Shown here piece by piece: positions 25,546 to 34,975 of a stretch of 64,000 nt of DNA (its first letter is position 1; each line of letters begins with the position of its first letter). Origin of the DNA: Acuticoccus sp. MNP-M23 (lineage in GTDB: Bacteria > Pseudomonadota > Alphaproteobacteria > Rhizobiales > Amorphaceae); NCBI RefSeq assembly GCF_031195445.1, contig NZ_CP133480.1:2844501-2908500 (forward strand), given 5' to 3'. The translations under genes and the position numbers were made by a program. A model generated the notes under the pieces. It was given only the letters and a program-made list of their open reading frames with translations. It did no database searches and was not told the DNA's origin.

Positions 25546-26148
25546 GTGGCCGTCGCCGGCGCAGAAATCGAACGCCTGATCACGCTTCTGGCAAAGCTTC
25601 CGGGTCTCGGGCCACGCTCGGCCCGGCGTGCGGCGTTGCATATGGTGAAAAAGCGCGAGTCCCTGCTGGGACCGCTGGCCGCCGCCATCACCGAGGTGGG
25701 CGAGCGCGTCAGCGTGTGCACCGTGTGCGGCAACGTCGACACCTCCAACCCCTGCACGGTCTGCCTCGATGCGTCGCGCGATCCCGCCGTCATCATTGTG
25801 GTGGAGGACGTTGCGGACCTCTGGGCGCTGGAGCGGGCCGCCGTCATGCGCGCGCGCTACCATGTGCTGGGCGGCACAATTTCCGCCATCGACGGGTTCG
25901 GCCCGGAGGACATCGGCATCGGCAAGCTGGTGGAGCGAGCCGCCGACCCGTCCGTGCGCGAGGTGGTGCTGGCCATGAACGCCACGGTGGAGGGCCAGAC
26001 CACGGCCCACTACATCATCGAACGGCTGGAGGCGCTGAACCTCACCGTGTCGCGCCTCGCGTCCGGCGTGCCGATCGGCGGCGAACTCGACTATCTGGAC
26101 GAGGGCACGCTGGCCGCCGCCATCAACCAGCGCCGCCCCTTCGGCTGA
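25546..26148 (+). CDS. recR: Recombination protein RecR
   Basis: A 200-residue recombination mediator acting with RecF/RecO at gaps. Visible parts: the helix-hairpin-helix [20 protein letters not shown], a four-cysteine zinc site [16 protein letters not shown] near 59-74, the Toprim domain with [14 protein letters not shown] and [13 protein letters not shown], and the C-terminal Walker-like end [19 protein letters not shown]. The start is a GTG at 25546. It is the last gene of the dnaX operon and converges with the frameshifted oxidoreductase at 26167. Confidence 0.97.
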   Translation: MAVAGAEIERLITLLAKLPGLGPRSARRAALHMVKKRESLLGPLAAAITEVGERVSVCTVCGNVDTSNPCTVCLDASRDPAVIIVVEDVADLWALERAAVMRARYHVLGGTISAIDGFGPEDIGIGKLVERAADPSVREVVLAMNATVEGQTTAHYIIERLEALNLTVSRLASGVPIGGELDYLDEGTLAAAINQRRPFG

Positions 26149-26166
26149 TCGCTGCCCGACATCACC

Positions 26167-27049
26167 TCAGAAGATGAGGGACTGGTGGGCGCGGGCGCCG
26201 GTCATTGCGCCGCTCGCCACCGCAAGCGAAATCGAATGCGGCGCCGCAGCAGCATCGCCGCAGGCAAAGACACCCGGCACGGATGTCTCGCCGGTCCCGT
26301 CGACGCGGATCTGCGTCCCGAACGGGCTCTCTTCCACCGCGCAGCCGAGCGTTGCGGCAAGGCCGGTGGACGGGGCGTTTCTCGGTGCCACAAAAATGCC
26401 GGCGAAGGGGAGGACGCGCCCGTCCGCAAGGCGTACGTCGGCCGTGCCTTCGATGCGGGTGACGGCGCTTCGCTCGGTCGCGATCTTGCGCGCCGCCAGC
26501 GCCTGAAGGTCGGCATCGGCGGGGACGAAGGCGTCGTTGAGGAGAAGGGTGACCGGTCCCCAGTCTGCGCAGACCAACGCCTGGTGAATGGCAATTTCCC
26601 CGCTTGCCAGCACCGCGATGGGCTGTCCGTCCAGCTCGTAGCCATGACAGTAGGGGCAGTGGAGGATGGAATTGCCCCACCGCTCCGCCAGCCCCTTGAC
26701 CGGGGGAAGCGTGTCCGAAACCCCGATTGCGAGGATCAGCCGCTTGCCGGAATGCGCACTGCCGTCGGCCAGCCGAACGGTGATGCCGTCCGCTTCCGCG
26801 CTCGCCGTTGTCGCCATGCCGTCAATCCAGCTGAGCGCGGGGTAGGCCATCAGCTGGGCCTTGGCGGCCCCGTGCGATGTCGGCCGGCGGTGTGCCGTCC
26901 TGGCTAATGAAGCCGTGCGCGTGTGAGGCGGCGCGGTTGCGCGGCAATCCGGCGTCGACCACCAGGACGGGGCGGCGCGCGCGAACGAGCTGCAGCGCAG
27001 CCGCCATGCCGGAATAGCTGCCACCTATGATGATGACATCGTGGATCAT
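26167..27049 (-). pseudogene. Thioredoxin-reductase-like FAD oxidoreductase, frameshifted
   Basis: Two frames together make one thioredoxin-reductase-like flavoprotein of about 293 residues. The first frame starts at 27049 with MIHDVIIIGGSYSGMAAALQ (FAD-binding GxGxxG-type site) and runs to SQDGTPPADIARG. The second frame continues with AAKAQLMAYPALSWIDGM, ILAIGVSDTLPPV, the redox-like LHCPYCHGYELDGQP (CxxC) and the FAD end VPGVFACGDAAAAPHSISLA. The join needs loss of one base near the CCCC run at 26868-26871. This could be a true mutation or a sequence error; if corrected the enzyme looks intact. Its start overlaps the Rrf2 stop (ATGA), so both are coupled. CxxCHGYE proteins may reduce small disulfides rather than thioredoxin. 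Confidence 0.8.
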
Positions 27050-27498
27050 CGGCTGTCCTCATTGGTCCGGCGCCAGTGGGCCTGTCGCTGGCGGAATTCG
27101 GCTGCGAGGTCGTCAAGGGTCACGGAGGCGAAGCGGGCCAGAAGCAGTGCCTCCACTTCGCCAAGCGTCTCGTCGATGAGGGTGTTGACCGACTGTTCGA
27201 CCAGACACGCAGGATTTTCAGTGCGGTTGCCGATGGCGAAGACCGCCGGCTCGCCGAGCGCTACGTGCAACTGACGCAGGGTGATGTCCGCAAGGTTGGC
27301 CGAGATGGTCCACCCGCCGGCGTGGCCTTTTTGCGATCTGACGAACCCCGCCTCGCGCAGGAAACCCATCGTCCGCCGCACCACAACCGGGTTGGTGTTC
27401 ATGCACCTTGCGATTTCCTCGGAGCGCATCGGCCCGTCGTGGTCGGCCATGTGGAGGACGGCGTGGAGTACGGAAGAGAGACGGCTGTCGCATTTCAT
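27046..27498 (-). CDS. Rrf2 family transcriptional regulator
   Basis: A 150-residue winged-helix regulator: MKCDSRLSSVLHAVLHMADH at the start, then SEEIARCMNTNPVVVRRTMG (helix-turn-helix) and LREAGFVRSQKGHAGGWTI (the wing). It lacks the three-cysteine cluster of IscR/NsrR, having scattered Cys at 3, about 32 and 97, so it resembles the YwnA-like redox group rather than Fe-S regulators. The stop overlaps the start of the oxidoreductase, so it very likely controls that gene and itself. An exact inverted repeat covers its start codon region (see 27490). Confidence 0.9.
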   Translation of the reverse strand: MKCDSRLSSVLHAVLHMADHDGPMRSEEIARCMNTNPVVVRRTMGFLREAGFVRSQKGHAGGWTISANLADITLRQLHVALGEPAVFAIGNRTENPACLVEQSVNTLIDETLGEVEALLLARFASVTLDDLAAEFRQRQAHWRRTNEDSR

Positions 27499-27524
27499 GT
27501 AACTTTGATTATTGCATGAAATGC
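27490..27524. promoter_or_regulatory. Inverted repeat, probable Rrf2 operator
   Basis: GCATTTCATG (27490-27499) and CATGAAATGC (27515-27524) are perfect 10-base arms around 15 AT-rich bases. The left arm includes the Rrf2 start codon. Position and symmetry fit autoregulation of the Rrf2-oxidoreductase pair. Confidence 0.6.
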
Positions 27525-27642
27525 GGTTGCGCAAGCCTGCGCCGCAGTCCGGATGCTTGACCGCGGCGGGCTGGTCTGGATCTATCGCTGTTCTGGGTTC
27601 GTGCTCGCGCGCATAGCCCTTTGCAGGGAGTTCTGGCAGGTC

Positions 27643-28128
27643 ATGCCGATGTTTTGCGCCCTCGATGTGGAGCCGATGCTGGACGGCCGCCAGTCCCCTG
27701 CCGCGCTGAAGGTGCGGCGCGGGGTGGGGCGGTTGTTGCGCGAAATGGGCCACGGTGTGGTGCCGGAGCTGATTTTGCCCTCCGGCCGCCGTGCCGATCT
27801 CATCACCCTTGGCGCAGATGGCGAGATCTGGATCGTGGAGATAAAATCCTGCCTTGCTGATTTTCGCGCCGACAGCAAGTGGCCGCAATACAAGGCATAT
27901 TGCGACCGGCTGTTCTTCGCATCGACACCCGAGGTGGGTGACATCTTCCCGCAAGGGGAGGGCCTCATCATGACCGATGGCTTCGAGGCAGAAATCATCC
28001 GCCCCGCAACCGTATCCCGGCTTGCCGCCCCTGCACGGCGCACCCTGACGCTGCGCATTGCGCAGACCGCATCGCGCCGGCTGCACGAGATGGAAGACCC
28101 CAGCCCGCGCATTGCCGTGCCGAACTGA
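27643..28128 (+). CDS. mmcB: MmcB family DNA repair protein
   Basis: A 161-residue protein of the MmcB family, an SOS/DNA-damage related putative nuclease first described in Caulobacter. The restriction-endonuclease-like core is visible: PELILPSGRRADLITLG, then WIVEIKSCLADFRADSKWPQ with the D...E-x-K catalytic pattern, and YCDRLFFASTPEVG. The start is uncertain: ATG at 27643 is chosen because the family starts soon before DGRQSPAALKVRRGV; 30 further codons upstream are open. It is divergent from the Rrf2 gene and convergent with hemF, matching the hemF-trmL-pet neighbourhood. Confidence 0.86.
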   Translation: MPMFCALDVEPMLDGRQSPAALKVRRGVGRLLREMGHGVVPELILPSGRRADLITLGADGEIWIVEIKSCLADFRADSKWPQYKAYCDRLFFASTPEVGDIFPQGEGLIMTDGFEAEIIRPATVSRLAAPARRTLTLRIAQTASRRLHEMEDPSPRIAVPN

Positions 28129-28131
28129 CCT

Positions 28132-29055
28132 TCAGGGAAAGCGCACCGTGGGGGGCATGGAGGAGAGGATCGACTCCACGTTGCCGCCGGTCTTCAGGCC
28201 GAAGATGGTGCCGCGGTCATGCAGGAGGTTGAACTCCACGTAGCGGCCGCGGCGGATCTGCTGCTCGGTGCGGTCGGCCTCGGTCCACGGTTCGTGCATG
28301 GTGCGCCGTGCGATGGCGCTGTAGGCGGCCATGAAGGTGCGGCCGATGTCCTTGGTGAGGGCAAGGTCGGCGTCCCAGTCGCCGGAGAACTGGTAGTCGT
28401 AAAAGACGCCGCCGATGCCGCGCATCTCGCTGCCGCGGTGGGGGAGCGAGAAATATTCGTCGCACCATGCCTTGTCGGTGGCGTAGTCGCGCACGCCCTC
28501 GTGCCGACCGTAGCAGTCACGGAAGGCGTCGTGGAAGAGGACGGTGTCGGGGTGGTCCTGGCCGCGCCGGCGGTCGAGCATTGGCGTCAGGTCGGCGCCG
28601 CCGCCCAGCCAGTTGCGCGTGGTCACCACGTAGCGGGTGTTCATGTGCACGGTGGGGACGTGGGGGTTCCACGGGTGGGCGATCAGCGAGATGCCGGAGG
28701 CCCAGAATTTGGGGTCTTCCGCAGCGCCGGGGATCTGGCCGCGGAACTGCTCGGAAAACGTGCCATGGACGGTGGAGGTGTGAACGCCGGCCTTTTCGAA
28801 CAGGCGCCCGTTCAGCATTCCCATGGTGCCGCCGCCACCGTCCGCGCCATCGTGGTTGGTGCGTTGCCACGGCGAGCGCTCGAACGCGCCGGGTGTATCC
28901 GCCTCGGAGACGGGCGGGGCTTCGGCTTCCAGTTCCTCGAACAGCGTGTGGATCTGGCGTTGCAGGTCTTCGAACCAGTGGCGCGCCTCGCTCTGGCGGG
29001 CTTGAAGCGTGTCCGCATCGGGCAGCGGGCCGCCTTTCTGGGCAGCGTTCGTCAT
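28132..29055 (-). CDS. hemF: Oxygen-dependent coproporphyrinogen III oxidase
   Basis: A 307-residue cytosolic haem-biosynthesis enzyme that oxidatively decarboxylates coproporphyrinogen III to protoporphyrinogen IX. Landmarks are [19 protein letters not shown] near 80, [20 protein letters not shown] with active-site residues, [23 protein letters not shown] and [20 protein letters not shown], which cover the HemF signature. The ATG overlaps the trmL stop (ATGA), so the two are co-translated. An open frame extends 16 codons upstream inside trmL and is not used. Haem supply fits its place next to the cytochrome bc1 operon. Confidence 0.97.
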   Translation of the reverse strand: MTNAAQKGGPLPDADTLQARQSEARHWFEDLQRQIHTLFEELEAEAPPVSEADTPGAFERSPWQRTNHDGADGGGGTMGMLNGRLFEKAGVHTSTVHGTFSEQFRGQIPGAAEDPKFWASGISLIAHPWNPHVPTVHMNTRYVVTTRNWLGGGADLTPMLDRRRGQDHPDTVLFHDAFRDCYGRHEGVRDYATDKAWCDEYFSLPHRGSEMRGIGGVFYDYQFSGDWDADLALTKDIGRTFMAAYSAIARRTMHEPWTEADRTEQQIRRGRYVEFNLLHDRGTIFGLKTGGNVESILSSMPPTVRFP

Positions 29056-29513
29056 GAAGGGCCTTTCGGGTTCAGTTGGTGGGTTGTGGAGAGCGCCTGC
29101 CACAGGCCGATGGACACGGCGACGGCAAGGTTGAGGGAACGGGCGCCAGGGGCAAGGGGGATGCGTACCTGCGCGTCTGCGGCGTCATGGACGGCATCGG
29201 GCACACCGGCCGATTCGCGCCCGAACAGGAGTGTGTCGTCCGGCGCAAACGAAAACGCCTCCAGCGACGCGGTGCCGCGGGTGGTGAAAAGGACAATTCT
29301 GCCGCATGCGGCACTTTTGAAATTATCGAAACTGGTGTGGCGCTTGAGCCGCGCTGTCGCAGCATAGTCGAGCCCGGCGCGGCGTGTGGCACGGTCCGAA
29401 AGGTCGAATGCGGCAGGTCCGACAATGTGCACCGCAGCATCAAAGCACACCGCAGTGCGCAGGATTGCTGCGGTGTTTTGTGGGATATCGGGTTCGTAAA
29501 GGGCGATGTCCAT
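29052..29513 (-). CDS. trmL: tRNA (cytidine(34)-2'-O)-methyltransferase
   Basis: A 153-residue SPOUT enzyme that methylates the wobble ribose of certain leucine tRNAs. It starts [20 protein letters not shown], the SPOUT N-terminal strand with the conserved Asn, then [14 protein letters not shown] and [14 protein letters not shown], and ends with the SAM knot [20 protein letters not shown]. Length fits the minimal TrmL type. The ATG at 29513 is set by the conserved N-terminus. Upstream is the divergent petA gene; downstream hemF is translationally coupled. Confidence 0.95.
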   Translation of the reverse strand: MDIALYEPDIPQNTAAILRTAVCFDAAVHIVGPAAFDLSDRATRRAGLDYAATARLKRHTSFDNFKSAACGRIVLFTTRGTASLEAFSFAPDDTLLFGRESAGVPDAVHDAADAQVRIPLAPGARSLNLAVAVSIGLWQALSTTHQLNPKGPS

Positions 29514-29689
29514 GGGGCGTTGGGGCGTTCTGTCGGGGTTGGCGGGGCAGCGTCGGCCGGCCAGTTTTCGACCCGCTAGCTCCGCGATACTATGATTTGC
29601 GACAACGAGTCTGACCGATTGCGATCTGGACAGAGCGGTCAGGGCGTTGCAATTGGTGCTTGGAACCATTCGAGCGTGGGAGAGGTGCG

Positions 29690-30268
29690 TTGAGCACAGC
29701 TGACGAGACCGGACCTGGAGACGAACATTCGAGGCGCGACTTCCTCTACATCGCGACCGGGGCCGTCGCCGCGGTGGGTGTCGCAGGGATTGCGTGGCCG
29801 TTTATCGACCAGATGAACCCGGACGCCTCATCCGAGGCGCTGGCATCCATCGAGGTTGATGTTGCCAACCTTGGGGTCGGCGAATCGATGACGGTGATGT
29901 GGCGCGGCAAGCCGGTGTTCATCCGCCGCCGCACCGAGCAGGAAATCGAGGCTGCCAGGGAAACCCCGATGTCCGCGCTGGCGGACACCGAGGCGCGCAA
30001 CCCCAACCTCGGCGGCGCGGCAGACGAGCTGGCGACCGACGAGAACCGCGCGGCGCCCGAGAACGAGGCCTGGCTGGTGATGATTGGCGTTTGCACGCAC
30101 CTTGGCTGCATTCCGCTGGGCACCTCCGGCGACTTTGGCGGCTGGTTCTGCCCCTGCCACGGCTCGCACTACGACACGGCCGGCCGTATCCGTAAGGGTC
30201 CCGCTCCGGAGAACCTTGCCATTCCGCCTTATGTTTTCGCCTCCGACACTTCGATCGTCGTCGGCTAA
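29690..30268 (+). CDS. petA: Cytochrome bc1 Rieske iron-sulfur subunit
   Basis: A 192-residue [2Fe-2S] subunit. A Tat signal-anchor is seen: [11 protein letters not shown] then [15 protein letters not shown]. The head domain carries CTHLGC at about 135-140 and CPCHGSHYD at 154-162, giving two Cys and two His ligands plus the stabilising disulfide. A proteobacterial insertion ([20 protein letters not shown]) precedes them. The start is a TTG at 29690 with GGGAGAGG just upstream; a TTG 30 bases earlier has no such site and no ATG fits. First gene of petABC, it transfers electrons from quinol to cytochrome c1 on the periplasmic side. Confidence 0.95.
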   Translation: MSTADETGPGDEHSRRDFLYIATGAVAAVGVAGIAWPFIDQMNPDASSEALASIEVDVANLGVGESMTVMWRGKPVFIRRRTEQEIEAARETPMSALADTEARNPNLGGAADELATDENRAAPENEAWLVMIGVCTHLGCIPLGTSGDFGGWFCPCHGSHYDTAGRIRKGPAPENLAIPPYVFASDTSIVVG

Positions 30269-30291
30269 CCGAATCTTCAGAGAGGACAATC

Positions 30292-31662
30292 ATGGCCGGA
30301 CACGGGACTTCGTCCTTCCAGCCGCAGAACAAGACGGTCCGCTGGATCGATTCGCGTCTGCCCCTGTTTTCGCTTGCTCACGAGCAGGCCATCGCCTTCC
30401 CGACGCCGAAGAACCTCAACTACATGTGGACGTTCGGCGCGATCCTGATGTTCATGCTGATCACCATGATCCTCACGGGCATCACGCTCGCGATGCATTA
30501 TGCAGCAAACACGGAGCTGGCGTTCAATCAGGTCGAGCACATCATGCGCGATGTGAACTACGGCTGGCTGCTGCGCTACATTCACGCGGTCGGCGCGTCG
30601 ATGTTCTTCTTTGCGGTGTACATGCACATCGCCCGCGGGCTCTACTACGGCTCCTACAAGGCGCCACGGGAGATCCTGTGGATGCTCGGCGTGATCATCC
30701 TCATCCTGATGATGGCCACCGCGTTCATGGGCTACGTGCTGCCCTGGGGGCAGATGTCGGGCTGGGGCGCCACGGTGATCACCAACCTGTTCTCGGCGAT
30801 CCCGCTGGTCGGGCCTGCGATCGTGGAATGGCTGTGGGGTGGCTTCGCGGTCGATAACCCGACGCTGAACCGCTTCTTCGCGCTCCACTACCTGCTGCCG
30901 TTCATGATTGCCGGCATCGTGTTCCTGCACGTTTGGGCGCTGCACATCTCGGGCAACAACAACCCGACCGGCGTCTCGGTGAAGTCCGCCAAGGATACCG
31001 TGTCGTTCCACCCCTACGTGACGATGAAGGACGTGTTCGCGCTCGTCTGCTTCATGCTCCTTTACGGCTACTTCGTGTTCTATGCGCCGAACTATCTCGG
31101 CCACCCGGACAACTACATCGAGTTCAACCCGCTGGCGACGCCGGCGCACATCGTGCCGGAATGGTATCTCCTGCCGTTCTACGCGATCCTGCGCGCCATC
31201 CCGTCCAAGCTCGGCGGCGTGATCGCGATGTTCTCGGCACTCCTGGTGCTGTTCGTGGTGCCGTGGCTCGACACGTCCAAGGTGCGCTCGGCCAAGTACC
31301 GGCCGATGTTCAAGATCGCGTTCTGGCTGTTCGTCGTCACCGCGGTGGCGCTGGGCTGGCTCGGTGCACAGCCGGCTGAAGGCGTCTACATCGTTCTGGC
31401 GCGGATCTTCACGGCCTACTATTTCGGCTTCTTCCTGGTGCTGATGCCGGTGCTGGGGCTGATCGAGAAACCCAAGCCGATGCCCAATTCCATCTCGGAG
31501 GCGGTGCTGCACAAGGACGACGGCCTCCCCAACGCCCAGGACCAGAACTGGATCTGGGGCGGCAAGCGGCAGCGTGGCCGCAATCTGCCGCGCGTTGCCG
31601 GTGAACCCGCGGCCGGGGCGCCCACCCAGCCAGGCAGCGCTAACGCAGCGCAGAAGGATTGA
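30292..31662 (+). CDS. petB: Cytochrome b of the bc1 complex
   Basis: A 456-residue membrane protein with the eight-helix cytochrome b layout. Haem ligand histidines lie in [20 protein letters not shown] and [20 protein letters not shown]. The quinol-site motif PEWY is present in [17 protein letters not shown]. The C-terminus is about 25 residues longer than usual, a polar tail rich in Arg, Gly and Pro ([16 protein letters not shown]). It lies 23 bases after petA and five before petC, one operon. It oxidises ubiquinol and passes electrons across the membrane. Confidence 0.97.
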   Translation: MAGHGTSSFQPQNKTVRWIDSRLPLFSLAHEQAIAFPTPKNLNYMWTFGAILMFMLITMILTGITLAMHYAANTELAFNQVEHIMRDVNYGWLLRYIHAVGASMFFFAVYMHIARGLYYGSYKAPREILWMLGVIILILMMATAFMGYVLPWGQMSGWGATVITNLFSAIPLVGPAIVEWLWGGFAVDNPTLNRFFALHYLLPFMIAGIVFLHVWALHISGNNNPTGVSVKSAKDTVSFHPYVTMKDVFALVCFMLLYGYFVFYAPNYLGHPDNYIEFNPLATPAHIVPEWYLLPFYAILRAIPSKLGGVIAMFSALLVLFVVPWLDTSKVRSAKYRPMFKIAFWLFVVTAVALGWLGAQPAEGVYIVLARIFTAYYFGFFLVLMPVLGLIEKPKPMPNSISEAVLHKDDGLPNAQDQNWIWGGKRQRGRNLPRVAGEPAAGAPTQPGSANAAQKD

Positions 31663-31667
31663 TCGCA

Positions 31668-32522
31668 ATGACGATGATGAATTGCGGCGCCTTCCTGCGC
31701 CGCGCCGCTCTGGCAACCGGCATTGCGGCTTCGCTAGCACTGCCGGCGGCTGCCGCCGAGGGCGAGCAGGTCCACATCCACAAGCACGAATGGTCGTTTG
31801 GCGGTGTGTTCGGCCAGTACGAGACCGCGCAGCTCCAGCGCGGGCTCAAGGTTTACCGCGAGGCCTGCGGCATCTGCCACTCCATGCAGCTGGTGGCGTT
31901 CCGCTCGCTGACGGACGAGACCGGGCCGCACATGTCCGAGGAGGCCGCCAAGCAGATCGCCTCCGAGTACCGGATCAGCGACATCAACAACGAGACCGGC
32001 CAGCCTTTCGAGCGGCCGGCGCTCCTGACCGACAACTTCCCGCCGCCGTTCCCCAACCGGATTGCGGCGGCTGCAGCCAACGGCGGCGCCTACCCGCCCG
32101 ACTTCTCGCTGCTGGCGAAGGCGCGGGCGGACCACCGCGGTTTCCCGGGCTTCATTGTCGACGCGTTCGCCAACTACCAGGAGAACGGGCCGGACTACAT
32201 CTACTCGCTGCTGCAGGGCTACGAGGAAGTGCCGCACGGCGTGGAGCCGGTGCCGGGCAAGTACTACAACCCCACCTTCCTGGCGGGGGACTGGATCTCC
32301 ATGCCGCCGCCGCTGCGCGACGGTCAGGTGACCTACACTGACGGGACGCCCGAAACGCTGGAACAATATTCCGAAGATGTCGCGGCGTTCATGATGTGGG
32401 CTGCGGAGCCGAAGCTTGAGCAGCGCAAGGAGATGGGCTTCAAGGTCATGATCTTCCTCGCGGTGCTGGCGCTGCTGCTCTACCTGACCAAGCGCAAGCT
32501 CTGGCGCAACATCGAGCACTGA
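31668..32522 (+). CDS. petC: Cytochrome c1 of the bc1 complex
   Basis: A 284-residue periplasmic haem protein anchored by a C-terminal helix (MIFLAVLALLLYLTKRKLW). Signal peptide: RRAALATGIAASLALPAAAA. The haem c site is CGICH at 67-71 (YREACGICHSMQLV), and the axial Met is probably in DWISMPPPL. AYPPDFSLLAKARADHRGF is the conserved PPDLS-like block. Start is the ATG at 31668 with AAGGA upstream; a TTG nine bases earlier is less likely. It passes electrons from the Rieske centre to soluble cytochrome c. A terminator follows. Confidence 0.97.
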   Translation: MTMMNCGAFLRRAALATGIAASLALPAAAAEGEQVHIHKHEWSFGGVFGQYETAQLQRGLKVYREACGICHSMQLVAFRSLTDETGPHMSEEAAKQIASEYRISDINNETGQPFERPALLTDNFPPPFPNRIAAAAANGGAYPPDFSLLAKARADHRGFPGFIVDAFANYQENGPDYIYSLLQGYEEVPHGVEPVPGKYYNPTFLAGDWISMPPPLRDGQVTYTDGTPETLEQYSEDVAAFMMWAAEPKLEQRKEMGFKVMIFLAVLALLLYLTKRKLWRNIEH

Positions 32523-32533
32523 TGCTCTGACGC

Positions 32534-32566
32534 AAAGCCCGGCCCCCGCGGCCGGGCTTTTTCTTT
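32534..32566 (+). terminator. Rho-independent terminator after petABC
   Basis: AAAGCCCGGCC, a short C/G loop, GGCCGGGCTTT and a T-rich tract (TTTTTCTTT). A strong GC stem 12 bases after the petC stop. Confidence 0.9.
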
Positions 32567-32713
32567 GCCGCAATTGCCATGGTGGAGGCGCGAGGGTTTT
32601 GCGCGGGGCGATTACGAGTGCGCGAACTTCCTGCGTGAAACCGGCGCAGCGCCTTCTGTGTGAGGCACGGGCCTTGTATGGAAGGGTCATCGTTCAACAC
32701 GAAGGGCGTTCCG

Positions 32714-34966
32714 ATGCGAACCGGCCCCGCGGATTTACCGACCCGTCCCCCGGATGACGCTGCGCCGGGCGCTTCCGGCAGCGGTGCACCGCGCGGTATC
32801 GCCGCCGCCCGGTCCGATTTGGCAGCCGCCCTGGTGACCCGGAAGGCGCTGCGCGCAGGCACGCGCCCGGCAGGGCACCCCCACTCACACGAGCCGACCC
32901 CCGCCAACACATCCGATACGCAGAGCGGCACGCCACCGGCTGAGGGAACGCTTTTTCTGGTGGTGGGGCCGAGTGGCGCCGGCAAGGACACATTGATCGA
33001 CGGCGCCCGGGCCGCTCTTGCCGGTGACCCCGCGTTCGCCTTCGCGCGGCGGGTGGTGACGCGGCCTGCCGAGGCCGGCGGCGAGGCGCACGAGGCGATG
33101 GACGAGGCCAGCTTTGCCGCCGCCGAACGCGCCGGAGCTTTTCTCGCAAGCTGGGGCGCTCACGGGTTGTTCTACGGGGTCCGCCAGGCCGTGCGCGAGG
33201 CGCTGGGTGAAGGCCGCAACGTGGTGGTCAACGGCTCGCGGCGGGAAATCGCGGCATTCGAGGCGGCGGCCGCGAGGGTTGTGGTGCTCTCGATCACCGC
33301 GCCGCCGGACATTGTGGCAGCGCGGCTCAGGGCGCGCGGCCGGGAGGATGCGTCCGCGGTGGCCGCGCGCCTGTCGCGTGCCGTGCCCATCCGTGCGCAC
33401 GGCCCGGTGATCGAGATTGCCAACAACGCCACGGCCGATGTGGGGGTCGCGCGTTTTCTGGCAGCCCTTCTGGGGGCAGCGCATCTGCCGCTCACCCTTG
33501 CCGCAGCGCCGGTCAGCATGGGCCGCGAGGCGGTGTGTTTTGTGGCGCGCGAAAGCCTGTGCGTGCGCGCCGGTCAGCTGGGTGCGGCCGAGCGGGTGGA
33601 TGTGGTCGCGGGCAGCCGCAGGGTTCGCGCCCGGCTTGCCCTTTGCGACGCCGGCACGCTGGTGGGGCCGGGGGAGGCGGCACTGTCCGCTCCTGCGCTG
33701 GAGCGGCTCGGGCTCGCGTCCGGGTCTGAGGTCACGGTGCAGCGCGCCCGTGCCGCCGGCAGCCGGGATCTCCTGCGGGCCAAGGTGGCTGGCTGCACGC
33801 TGGAGACGGCCGAGATCGAGCAGATTGCGCTGGATCTGGTGGCCGGCAACTACAGCGAGGGCGAGACCGCCGGATTTCTGGTCGCCGCCGCGCAGAGCCT
33901 CACCACCAGCGAGGTGATTGCGCTGACGCGGGTGCGGGCGGCGCTCGGCAACGCTCTTGTGTGGGACCGGCCGCTGGTTGTGGACAAGCACTCGCTGGGC
34001 GGCGTTCCCGGAAGCCGGATTTCGATGATTGCCGTGCCCATTGCCGCTGCCCACGGGCTTTTGGTGCCGAAAATATCGTCGCGCGCGATCACCTCGGCAG
34101 CCGGCACAGCGGATGTGATGGAGTGCGCCGCCCGCGTGGATCTGACACGGGCGGACATGGGTGCAGCCATTGCAGCCGCGGGTGCGACCATCGCCTGGAA
34201 CGGGCGGATCAGCCACAGCCCGCTGGACGATGTGATGAACGCCATCAACCGCCCCCTCGGCATCCGCTCTGCCCTTCTCGACGTGTCGTCGATCCTCTCC
34301 AAAAAGCTTCTGGCGGGCGCCACCCATGTGGTGATCGACATTCCGGCCGGGCGAGGCGCCAAGACCGAGACGCGGGCGGAGGCGGCAAAGCTGGCGACCC
34401 TGTTCGAGACGGTCGGGTCCGGCGTCGGCCTTACCGTGCGCGCGTTCGTGACCGACGGGAGCCGCGTGATCGGCACGGCGGTGGGGCCGGCGCTGGAGCT
34501 GATCGACGTGCGGGCGGTGCTGGAGGGCGCCGCGGGCGCCAGCGCTGCGCTGCGGGAGAAAGCGCTGGATTTTGCCGCTGAAATGCTGGCGTTCGATCCG
34601 TCCGTGCCGGTTGGAACCGGGCGGGCACGCGCGGAATCCCTTTTGGAAAGCGGCGCGGCACTTTCTGCCTTCGAGGCGATTGTGGATGCGCAGGGGCGGC
34701 GGCAGACGGCAACGCCGGGGCCCTTTGTCCGCACCATCTGCGCGAGCCGCAGCGGCACGGTGGCGGGGATCGACGGTCCGGCGCTGGGCGCTCTGGCACG
34801 GGCCGCCGGTGCGCCGGAGGACAAGGGTGCCGGGGTGCGCGTGATCGCGCCGCCTGGGGCTCAAATTGTTGCAGGTGCGCCGGTGCTGGAGGTGGTCGCC
34901 AGCCATCAGGACGCGCTGGACTGGAGCCGCACCGTCGATGGCGAGGCGGTTGTCAGCATCGGCTGA
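32714..34966 (+). CDS. Fusion of PhnN-type ribose 1,5-bisphosphokinase and AMP/thymidine-phosphorylase-type enzyme
   Basis: A 750-residue fusion. Residues 1-78 are a Pro/Ala/Gly-rich leader without recognised domain. Residues 79-255 match PhnN (ribose 1,5-bisphosphate to PRPP): Walker A GPSGAGKDT at 85-93, WGAHGLFYGV, VVVNGSR and ARLRARGREDASAVAARLSR. Residues 275-750 match the AMP phosphorylase branch of nucleoside phosphorylases: DKHSLGGVPGSRIS (424-437), VPKISSRAITSAAGTADVME, THVVIDIPAGRGAKT, and the C-terminal AGAPEDKGAGVRV. AMP phosphorylase yields ribose 1,5-bisphosphate, exactly the PhnN substrate, so the fused enzyme could make PRPP from NMPs. This coupling is inference; thymidine phosphorylase activity is an alternative. 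Start: ATG with GAAGGG upstream. No phn genes are nearby; the gene stands alone after the petABC terminator. Confidence 0.88.
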   Translation: MRTGPADLPTRPPDDAAPGASGSGAPRGIAAARSDLAAALVTRKALRAGTRPAGHPHSHEPTPANTSDTQSGTPPAEGTLFLVVGPSGAGKDTLIDGARAALAGDPAFAFARRVVTRPAEAGGEAHEAMDEASFAAAERAGAFLASWGAHGLFYGVRQAVREALGEGRNVVVNGSRREIAAFEAAAARVVVLSITAPPDIVAARLRARGREDASAVAARLSRAVPIRAHGPVIEIANNATADVGVARFLAALLGAAHLPLTLAAAPVSMGREAVCFVARESLCVRAGQLGAAERVDVVAGSRRVRARLALCDAGTLVGPGEAALSAPALERLGLASGSEVTVQRARAAGSRDLLRAKVAGCTLETAEIEQIALDLVAGNYSEGETAGFLVAAAQSLTTSEVIALTRVRAALGNALVWDRPLVVDKHSLGGVPGSRISMIAVPIAAAHGLLVPKISSRAITSAAGTADVMECAARVDLTRADMGAAIAAAGATIAWNGRISHSPLDDVMNAINRPLGIRSALLDVSSILSKKLLAGATHVVIDIPAGRGAKTETRAEAAKLATLFETVGSGVGLTVRAFVTDGSRVIGTAVGPALELIDVRAVLEGAAGASAALREKALDFAAEMLAFDPSVPVGTGRARAESLLESGAALSAFEAIVDAQGRRQTATPGPFVRTICASRSGTVAGIDGPALGALARAAGAPEDKGAGVRVIAPPGAQIVAGAPVLEVVASHQDALDWSRTVDGEAVVSIG

Positions 34967-34975
34967 GCGGGCGCC

